Shown one piece after another: positions 43,193 through 49,647 of a stretch of DNA of 64,000 nucleotides. The notes beneath the pieces are model-generated. The model saw only the letters and a program-made list of their open reading frames with translations, did no database searches and had not been told where the DNA came from. The first letter of the stretch is position 1. Every line of letters starts with the position of its first letter. This stretch comes from Duganella sp. Root1480D1. Lineage in GTDB: Bacteria; Pseudomonadota; Gammaproteobacteria; Burkholderiales; Burkholderiaceae_D. A program made the position numbers and the translations under genes. The stretch covers positions 102,696 through 166,695 of the forward strand of contig NZ_LMFZ01000047.1 in NCBI RefSeq assembly GCF_001427305.1, read 5' to 3'.

Positions 43193-43628
43193 TATTCCAT
43201 TCCTTTACGACGCGTTGGCCGGCTATCCAGTCAACGTAAAACAATTCATCAAAGCCTTCTTCCGGGCTGGGGATCTCCAGCCGCTTGTGGGTGCTGAAAA
43301 TACCAACCTGCGGGATACATTCGGCGCCCTGGCGCTGGCCGTTCCATTCAAGCGAGCGCTCCAGGTCACTCTTGAAGTAGTAGCACTTGATGCGGTAGCC
43401 GTGCTCCTTCAGCAGCGCGATATAGCGCGCCCTCACCTCTTTACTGACATTGGTGTTGTCGATCACCAGCGGCATCCCCGTCTCGAAGCAAAGCGCGAAC
43501 ATCAGCTTTTCCCGGTTCTTCGTTTTCAGCAGGTCGTTGCTGATGCGAACGTGGGAATTGAAGAAGCGTTCTTTGTAAAACGTCGACTTCCCGGATGCCT
43601 GGATGCCGACGAACAGCACCGCTTCCAT
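43182..43628 (-). CDS. P-loop kinase, polynucleotide-kinase-like
   Basis: This 148-residue protein has the P-loop LFVGIQASGKSTFY at its N-terminus, then VRISNDLLKTKNRE and PLVIDNTNVS, the arrangement of T4 Pnkp-type 5'-kinases. R-x6-R positions around SLEWNGQRQG fit a lid. There is no phosphatase domain, so it would only phosphorylate. The ATG overlaps the stop of the upstream hydrolase by one base, and the gene overlaps the Thg1-like gene by 11. I infer that it prepares or repairs 5' RNA ends for the neighbouring polymerase. Confidence 0.88.
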   Translation of the reverse strand: MEAVLFVGIQASGKSTFYKERFFNSHVRISNDLLKTKNREKLMFALCFETGMPLVIDNTNVSKEVRARYIALLKEHGYRIKCYYFKSDLERSLEWNGQRQGAECIPQVGIFSTHKRLEIPSPEEGFDELFYVDWIAGQRVVKEWNSEV

Positions 43629-44545
43629 CAGAGTCCCAAGGCCTTGTGGATCTGGCCGCGGATGATCAGCCAGGACTTCGAGTCAGCGGAGACTTCGTCG
43701 AAATGGCTGCCGCCCGGCAGAACCAGCACTTCGGCAGTGTCGCCGGCGGCCTTTGCGCGGCGCGCGTAGTTTTCGCCCGTGACGGTTGGCGAAATGGTAT
43801 CGAGCTCACCATGGATCAGGACGGTGTGCACACCGGCTGGCAGCATTTCCGCCGGCGAGGTGTCGGCGAAGATGTCGGGGCGCTGCTCGCTTGGCTTGCC
43901 GGCAATGAAGGCGGATTCGCAATCGCAGCTGGTACGGATCAGGGCCGCTTCGTTGCGCAGGTCGGCCAGGCCGCCCAGGCTGATTACGGTGTTGATTTTC
44001 AGCGGCTGCGGTGCCCAGGCGGGGCTCCATTGCGGCAGCTTGTGGCGCGAAACGGCCCATTGCGCCAGGTGGCCGCCGGCGGAGTGGCCGACCGCGACGA
44101 TGCGGCCCAGGTCCAGCGCGCTGGCTTGTGCCTCGTGCTTCAGCAGGTCGACGGCTGTCGCCACGTCCTGGTACATGCCGGGGTAGCCGCCGCCCTCCTC
44201 GTCGTGGCGGCGGTATTCAACGCTCCACACCGCAATACCATCCCTGGCCATTGCGCCAGCCATATTGCGCATTTGCTCGATGCCGTCGTAGTGCCGCGTC
44301 CAGCATCCGCCATGAACCAGTACCACCACAGGGTGCGGGCCCGGGCCTGCGGGCTTGAACAGTTCGACGAATTGGCTGGGCGCCGTACCGTAGAAGATAC
44401 GTTTGTCGGGCGCGGGGCCTTTCAGGGCCAGGTATTGGTCCAGCGTCAGTGGCTTGGTCACGACGGCGTCGGCCTGCGCGGCGGATGCACCGACGGCAGC
44501 AGCGCCGGCGGCGGCGCACAGGGAATGGCGGATCAGTTTGTGCAT
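43628..44545 (-). CDS. Exported alpha/beta hydrolase (esterase/kynurenine-formamidase-like)
   Basis: This 305-residue protein begins with a signal peptide (SLCAAAGAAAVGASAAQA-D). VVLVHGGCWTRHYD is the oxyanion region, VGHSAGGHLAQW the nucleophile elbow, LIHGELDTISP carries the acid and LPGGSHFDE the His. HGGxW and GHSAGGHL are typical of the BD-FAE/formamidase-like group. I start at 44545, preceded by GAGAAA; an in-frame start 36 bases upstream is less good. It abuts the kinase gene by TGATG, although an exported esterase has no obvious link to RNA repair. Confidence 0.88.
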   Translation of the reverse strand: MHKLIRHSLCAAAGAAAVGASAAQADAVVTKPLTLDQYLALKGPAPDKRIFYGTAPSQFVELFKPAGPGPHPVVVLVHGGCWTRHYDGIEQMRNMAGAMARDGIAVWSVEYRRHDEEGGGYPGMYQDVATAVDLLKHEAQASALDLGRIVAVGHSAGGHLAQWAVSRHKLPQWSPAWAPQPLKINTVISLGGLADLRNEAALIRTSCDCESAFIAGKPSEQRPDIFADTSPAEMLPAGVHTVLIHGELDTISPTVTGENYARRAKAAGDTAEVLVLPGGSHFDEVSADSKSWLIIRGQIHKALGL

Positions 44546-44674
44546 GGCTTTCTCGGCGAAGTCCGGAACAGCCAGCAGCATAGCGTGCGGATGGCTAATC
44601 CGGCAACAAACCTTGGCTGGCGCCGCCAGCTTTGGCGCGGCATCCGGTCTCCGTTCCAGAACTGTCGCAGACTA

Positions 44675-44774
44675 CTACTGAAAACTACTGAAACAACTAC
44701 TTAAAACTACTGAAATTTGCGTGTTTTGCCCTTGATAGCGCTATAACCCGAAAAATTTCAGTAGCTTTCAGTAG
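44675..44774. repeat. Direct and inverted CTACTGAAA array around a central palindrome
   Basis: CTACTGAAA lies at 44675-44683, 44685-44693 and 44707-44715, with a one-base variant (CTACTTAAA) at 44697-44705. Steps are 10, 12 and 10 bases. The inverted form TTTCAGTAG follows at 44756-44764 and 44766-44774, again a 10-base step. Between them lies the perfect palindrome ATAGCGCTAT (44735-44744). The whole 100 bases are A/T-rich and nearly symmetrical. Helical phasing suggests a protein-binding array, perhaps an operator for the leftward hydrolase-kinase-Thg1 genes. A small palindromic mobile repeat is the alternative. Confidence 0.85.
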
Positions 44775-44799
44775 TAGGTGCAGAGGGATTGCGAAACAG

Positions 44800-44820
44800 G
44801 ACCGGGCAGCCCGCCCGGTC
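44800..44820 (-). terminator. Probable terminator of the DEAD-box helicase gene
   Basis: An 8-bp GC-rich stem GACCGGGC/GCCCGGTC with a five-base loop lies 18 bases after the helicase stop. On the minus strand it is followed by CTGTTTCG, a weak T-run, so termination may be partial. Confidence 0.55.
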
Positions 44821-44838
44821 CCGGAGTTTCGGCGCGAA

Positions 44839-47022
44839 TCAGCGCTTCGGCTTGGCTGCCGGCTTCTTCGGCGGAGTGTGCTTGCCGGACATCGGCGGCA
44901 TGGCGTCGGCCAGCGACATTTTCAGTTGCTTGCCGCCGACCCACACTTTGCGCAGATGCTTGAAGATATCGTCAGGCATGCCATCCGGCATCTCGACAAA
45001 GGCGTGGTCGTCCAGGATTTCAATGCGGCCGATGAAGCGCGATTCGAGGCCGCTTTCGTTGGCAATGGCGCCAACCAGGTTGCCGGCATTGACGCCGTCC
45101 CCCGAGCCCACTTCCACGCGGTAGGCGCGCATCGGCATCGGGGCTGCACCGCCCTCGCCTGCTTCGGCCTTGTCTTTCTTCTTGCGCTTCGGCGCTTCCT
45201 CGAACATTGGCTCGTCGTCATCCGCACGCGAGGACAGCGGTGGCGCGGCACGCTCCGGGCGCTCGGCACGTTCAGTGCGTTCAGTGCGTTCAGGCTTGGC
45301 TGCGCGCGGCGCCTTGGCGGCTGGTGCCGGCGGCGGCGTTTCGCCGTCGCGATGCAGACGCAGCGGCTGCCCGGCGACGCGCAGCGCTTGCAACGTTTCG
45401 ATGTCGCCCGGCTGCAGGTCGGCCGGCATATCCAGCAGCGAGTAGTCGTCGTAAATCTCGATGCGGCCGATGAACTTGGAATCGATGCCGCCCTCGTTGG
45501 CGATGGCGCCGACGATGTTGCCCGGCTTGACGCCGTGCTGGTAGCCGACTTCCACCCGGTAGGTGGCCTTGCCCGGCTCCGGCTCGCGTTCGATGCGTTC
45601 TTTCTTCGGACGCGGCTCGCGCGGCTCGCGTGGCTCACGGGGTTCGCGGCCTTCGCGGCCCGGGCCTTCCTGGCGCGGCGCGCCGTCTTCATGCCAGCCT
45701 TTTTCGCGCGATTTATCCAGCAGCAGCGGCTTGCCGCCGCTGGCCATCAGCGCCAGTGCCGCGGCGATTTCGACGGCCGGGACATTGTGCTCAGCCTCGT
45801 ACTCGTTCACCAGCGTTTCATAGAAGGACAGGCCTTCCTGCGCCAGGGCGTCGGTGATCTGGTCCTTGAAACGCTGCACGCGCACGTCGTTGACGGCCTG
45901 GATGGTTGGCAGCGTCATTGGAGATACCGCCTGGCGCGTGGTGCGCTCGATCAGTTTCAGCAGGTTGCGCTCGCGCGGCGTGATGAACAGGATTGCCTCG
46001 CCGCTGCGGCCGGCGCGGCCGGTACGGCCGATGCGGTGGGTGTAGCTTTCCGGGTCATACGGCACGTCGTAGTTGACCACGTGGCTGATGCGCTCCACGT
46101 CCAGGCCGCGCGCTGCCACGTCGGTAGCCACCAGGATGTCGATCTTGCCGTCTTTCAGCTGGCCGATCATGCGTTCGCGCGCCGCCTGCTGCATGTCGCC
46201 GTTGATGGCGCCGGCCGAGAAGCCGCGCGCCTGCAGGCGCTCCGCCAGTTCCTCGGTGCCGATCTTGGTGCGCGAGAAGATGATCATGCCGTCGAACGGC
46301 TCCGCTTCCAGGATGCGGGTCAGCGCGTCGAGCTTGTGCATGCCGGACACCAGCCAGTAGCGCTGGCGGATATTGGTGTTGGTGGTGGTCTTGCCTGCCA
46401 CCATCACTTCGGCCGGGTCGTTCAGGTAGGTGGTGGCGATGCGCTTGACCTGGGCCGGCATGGTGGCCGAGAACAGGGCGGTCTGGCGCGACTCCGGCGT
46501 TTCCTGCAGGATACGCTCGACGTCTTCAATGAAGCCCATGCGCAGCATTTCGTCCGCTTCGTCCAGCACCAGGGTTTTCAGCTGCGACAGGTCGAGCGAG
46601 CCCTTTTCCAGGTGGTCGATGACGCGGCCCGGGGTGCCCACCACCACGTGCACGCCGCGGCGCAGCGCTTGCAGTTGCGGACCGTAGGACTGGCCGCCGT
46701 AGATCGGCAGCACGTGGAATTTCGGGATGTGCGCGGCGTAGCGCTGGAAGGCTTCCGCCACCTGGATCGCGAGTTCGCGCGTCGGCGCCAGCACCAGCGC
46801 CTGCGGCGCCGCTTGCTTGATGTCGATGCGGGACAGGATCGGCAGCGCGAAGGCTGCGGTCTTGCCGGTGCCGGTTTGCGCGGTGCCCAGCACGTCGCGG
46901 TTTTCCAGCAGGTGCGGGATGGTGGAGGCCTGGATCGGAGACGGGGTCTCGTAGCCTACTTCTTTCAGCGCCTTCAAAATGGGGGCGCTGAGGTTCAAAT
47001 CGGTAAACATGGTGTCAGACAT
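44839..47022 (-). CDS. deaD: DEAD-box RNA helicase, DeaD/CsdA-like, with two DbpA-type domains
   Basis: This 727-residue ATP-dependent helicase has all core motifs: TPSPIQ (Q motif), GTAQTGTGKTAAF (I), PTRELAIQ, TPGRVIDH, VLDEADEML (II), FSATMP (III) and HRIGRTGRAGRSG (VI). A basic, Glu/Arg/Pro-rich linker follows. Then comes a DbpA-type RNA-binding domain (YRVEVGYQHGVKPGNIVGAI), a Pro/Ala-rich spacer, and a second copy (YRVEVGSGDGVNAGNLVGAI). E. coli DeaD has one such domain. A basic tail (KKPAAKPKR) closes the protein. Roles in ribosome assembly and RNA decay in the cold are known for the family. Confidence 0.93.
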   Translation of the reverse strand: MSDTMFTDLNLSAPILKALKEVGYETPSPIQASTIPHLLENRDVLGTAQTGTGKTAAFALPILSRIDIKQAAPQALVLAPTRELAIQVAEAFQRYAAHIPKFHVLPIYGGQSYGPQLQALRRGVHVVVGTPGRVIDHLEKGSLDLSQLKTLVLDEADEMLRMGFIEDVERILQETPESRQTALFSATMPAQVKRIATTYLNDPAEVMVAGKTTTNTNIRQRYWLVSGMHKLDALTRILEAEPFDGMIIFSRTKIGTEELAERLQARGFSAGAINGDMQQAARERMIGQLKDGKIDILVATDVAARGLDVERISHVVNYDVPYDPESYTHRIGRTGRAGRSGEAILFITPRERNLLKLIERTTRQAVSPMTLPTIQAVNDVRVQRFKDQITDALAQEGLSFYETLVNEYEAEHNVPAVEIAAALALMASGGKPLLLDKSREKGWHEDGAPRQEGPGREGREPREPREPREPRPKKERIEREPEPGKATYRVEVGYQHGVKPGNIVGAIANEGGIDSKFIGRIEIYDDYSLLDMPADLQPGDIETLQALRVAGQPLRLHRDGETPPPAPAAKAPRAAKPERTERTERAERPERAAPPLSSRADDDEPMFEEAPKRKKKDKAEAGEGGAAPMPMRAYRVEVGSGDGVNAGNLVGAIANESGLESRFIGRIEILDDHAFVEMPDGMPDDIFKHLRKVWVGGKQLKMSLADAMPPMSGKHTPPKKPAAKPKR

Positions 47023-47095
47023 GGCGGCACTCGTGAGGTTATTGTTGTATCGCCTGATGCGACGGAAAGCGCTATTTTACCCTTTAGCGCGCTTT

Positions 47096-47161
47096 AAACC
47101 GGTAACCCGGTGTCAGGCACAGGTGTCTGACCCTGCGGGTCGGACACCTGTTTACCGGTTT
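47096..47161. repeat. Nested hairpin repeat (REP-like) between SDR and helicase genes
   Basis: The outer arms AAACCGGTAA (47096-47105) and TTACCGGTTT (47152-47161) pair perfectly. Inside, 47119-47133 pairs with 47137-47151 (ACAGGTGTC-T-GACCC with GGGTC-G-GACACCTGT) with a single mismatch and a loop of TGC. A GTGTCAGG piece precedes it. I recall GTGTCTGACACC-type intergenic hairpins as frequent in Massilia-like genomes. The element starts right at the SDR stop, so it may also act as its terminator. Confidence 0.75.
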
Positions 47162-47970
47162 CAGCTATGCGGCTTGACATCATCCTTCAACGCATTCAGC
47201 GCCATTTTCTCGATCAACCCCGGCGCCAGCAGCTTGAGCCAGCGCCCCAGCTTGCCCCTGGCCGTCATCACCACCTCGCGCTTGCGGCCTGCCATGCCGT
47301 CGATGATCAGCCCAGCGCATTCGGCCACCGGCATCGCCGCGTCCTCGCGCAAGCTGCTCTTGCCCAGTTCCCCGCCGGCCGCGTTATAGCCCCGATAACG
47401 GATCTGCGTATCCACCACGCCCGGATACGCCGTGGTCACGCTGACGCCATACGGCTTCATCTCCGCCCGCAGCGCCTCGAAGAAACCCGCCATGGCAAAC
47501 TTGCTGGCGCCATACGCGGTGCGCCCCGGCACCCCAACCAGCCCGGCCAGCGACGACACGGCCACGATGCGCCCCTGCGCCGCCTTCAGGTAGGGCAGCG
47601 CCGCATGGGTGCACCAGATCGCCCCCCACAGGTTCACTTTCATCAACTCCTCATACCAGCCCAGGTCCGTGACTTCCTCGAACAGCGCATGGGCCGAGCG
47701 CCCGGCATTATTCACCAGGGCATCGATGCGGCCGAAGCGCTCGACTGCCGCGGCAACCAGGTGCCGGCACTGCTCCTGCCGGGCCACATCGGTGGCCACC
47801 ACCAGGGTGGCGGCGCCGGCCGCGCTGCAGTCGGCAGCCACCGCCTGCAACGCTGCCTCATTGCGCGCTGCCAGCACCAGCGCCACGTCCTTGCCGCGTG
47901 CCCTGGCCAGCTGGCGGGCCACTTCTGCTCCGATGCCGTCGGAGGCGCCGGTAATGATGATGACGTCCAT
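47161..47970 (-). CDS. Short-chain dehydrogenase/reductase
   Basis: This 269-residue NAD(P)-dependent oxidoreductase has the cofactor motif IITGASDGIGAEVARQLA, NNAG in ALVNNAGRSAH, the catalytic Ser in VSSLAGLVG and Y-x3-K in TAYGASKFAM. It resembles DHRS7-like classical SDRs. The substrate is unknown. It diverges from the M28 peptidase gene across 57 bases and ends inside the nested hairpin. Confidence 0.92.
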   Translation of the reverse strand: MDVIIITGASDGIGAEVARQLARARGKDVALVLAARNEAALQAVAADCSAAGAATLVVATDVARQEQCRHLVAAAVERFGRIDALVNNAGRSAHALFEEVTDLGWYEELMKVNLWGAIWCTHAALPYLKAAQGRIVAVSSLAGLVGVPGRTAYGASKFAMAGFFEALRAEMKPYGVSVTTAYPGVVDTQIRYRGYNAAGGELGKSSLREDAAMPVAECAGLIIDGMAGRKREVVMTARGKLGRWLKLLAPGLIEKMALNALKDDVKPHS

Positions 47971-48027
47971 GTATCTCCTTTGTTTCGCCGCCGGGAATTG
48001 GTTTCATTATGGGGTAAGATCCCCGCC

Positions 48028-49647
48028 ATGAAAACCAAGACCTTTATCCCCGCCGGCCTGCTGCTGGCGGCCGCTTCTGCCGCCGCGCAGCAAGCGCCTG
48101 CCGTCAAGGAAGCGCCTTTGCGCGCCCACCTCTCCTTCCTCGCCGACGACCTGCTCGAAGGCCGCGGCACCGGCCAGCGCGGCGGCGACCTCGCCGTGCG
48201 CTACCTGGAGACCCAGGCCGCCGTCATCGGCCTGCAGCCGCTGGCTAACGGCAGCTACCGCCAGCCGGTGAAGTTCCAGGGCACCCGCCTGCTGCCCGGC
48301 AGTTCGATCGCCTTTGCCGCTGGCGCCAGCACCCTGGTCCCGCGCCTGGGCGAGGATGTCCTGATCGGCACCGGCAGCGGCCGCGCCGACGTGGCGTTCG
48401 ACGCACCGCTGGTGTTCGTCGGCTACGGCGCCATCGCACCGGAGGAAGACTGGAACGATTACAAGGACGCCGACGTCAGGGGCAAGATCCTGGTGATGAT
48501 GGTCAACGACCCGCAGCCCACCGCCGAGCAACCGAACCGCTTTGCCGGCAAAGGCTACACCTATTACGGCCGCTGGATGTACAAGTACGAGGAAGCGCTG
48601 CGCCGCGGCGCCGCCGGCGCCCTGCTGATCCACACCACGCCGTCCGCCGCTTACGGCTGGAACGTGCCCGCCACCAGCTTCTCGCTGGAGCGCTTCCACG
48701 CGCCCGGCGCCGGCAACCTGGTCGAAGGCTGGCTGTCCGAAGACTTTACGCGCACCCTGTTCAAGGCTGCCGGCTTCGACCTCGACACCCTGCGCGCCGC
48801 CGCCGAACGCAAGGACTTCCGCCCGGTCGCCCTGAACGTCAGCGCCCACAGCGAAATGCGTTCCAGCGTGCGCCAGGTCGAGCAGTTCAACGTGGTGGGC
48901 ATCGTGCCCGGCAGCGACCCCAAGCTGAAAGACGAGGCGCTGGTGTACTCCGCGCACTGGGACCACCTGGGCAAGGCCGAAGGCCCGGCCGACGGCACCG
49001 ACCGCATTTACAACGGCGCCATCGACAACGGTTCCGGCGCCGCCTCGCTGCTGGCCATGGCCGCCGCCGCGGTGCAGAAGCCGGCCCGGCGCTCGCAGGT
49101 CTTCCTGTGGCCGGCCGCCGAGGAAGTGGGCATGCATGGCGCCCAGGCCTACGTCGCTGCGCCGGCCTTCCCGCTGAAGCGCACGCTGGCCGACCTGAAC
49201 CTCGATTCGATGAATTTTGCCGGCCGCACGCGCGACATCGGCGTGGCCGGCGCCGAGCGCAGCACGCTGCTCGACAGCGCCGCCAAGGTAGCCAAGCAAA
49301 TGGGCCTGAAGCTGGCGCCGCCGATCCCCGACCTGTCGGGCGCCTACTTCCGCGCCGACCACTTCCAGTTCGCCAAGGCCGGCGTGCCGGCGTTTAACGT
49401 GGGCTCGGCCGTGTTCTCCGGCGACGGCCATTTCGAATTCGAACATGCGCACGATGCCTCGGCCGCCAGGATCGTCGCCTTCAAGGGCGACTACCACAGC
49501 GTCAAGGACGAATACCACGCCAACTGGGATTTGTCGGGCATGCTGCAGCAAGCCCAGTTCACGCTGAACCTGGGCTACGAAGTGGCCAACGGCAAGGCCA
49601 TGCCGGCCTGGAACAAGGGCGACCCGTTCAGCTTTGTGAAGCGCTAG
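48028..49647 (+). CDS. Exported M28-family zinc peptidase with PA domain
   Basis: This 539-residue protein has a signal peptide (TFIPAGLLLAAASAAAQQ). A protease-associated domain covers about residues 110-270 (VFVGYGAIAPEEDWNDYKD, then GAAGALLIHTT). The M28 catalytic core follows with zinc ligands in YSAHWDHLG, IDNGSGAASL, AAEEVGMHGAQ, LNLDSMN and the final DYHSVKDEYH. It is an aminopeptidase of the type that removes residues from peptides outside the cytoplasm. A much longer frame starts at 47167 but runs opposite the SDR gene and is not real. Confidence 0.94.
   Translation: MKTKTFIPAGLLLAAASAAAQQAPAVKEAPLRAHLSFLADDLLEGRGTGQRGGDLAVRYLETQAAVIGLQPLANGSYRQPVKFQGTRLLPGSSIAFAAGASTLVPRLGEDVLIGTGSGRADVAFDAPLVFVGYGAIAPEEDWNDYKDADVRGKILVMMVNDPQPTAEQPNRFAGKGYTYYGRWMYKYEEALRRGAAGALLIHTTPSAAYGWNVPATSFSLERFHAPGAGNLVEGWLSEDFTRTLFKAAGFDLDTLRAAAERKDFRPVALNVSAHSEMRSSVRQVEQFNVVGIVPGSDPKLKDEALVYSAHWDHLGKAEGPADGTDRIYNGAIDNGSGAASLLAMAAAAVQKPARRSQVFLWPAAEEVGMHGAQAYVAAPAFPLKRTLADLNLDSMNFAGRTRDIGVAGAERSTLLDSAAKVAKQMGLKLAPPIPDLSGAYFRADHFQFAKAGVPAFNVGSAVFSGDGHFEFEHAHDASAARIVAFKGDYHSVKDEYHANWDLSGMLQQAQFTLNLGYEVANGKAMPAWNKGDPFSFVKR

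Noticed and set aside
44675..44774. CRISPR array
   Set aside because: Units are only nine bases, spacers one to three bases, both orientations occur, and no cas genes are present.
44878..47097. Plus-strand frame of 739 codons opposite the helicase
   Set aside because: Antisense of a gene with all DEAD-box motifs.
47167..48027. Upstream extension of the M28 peptidase frame
   Set aside because: It would run opposite the SDR gene and hide the signal peptide; the ATG at 48028 is the natural start.
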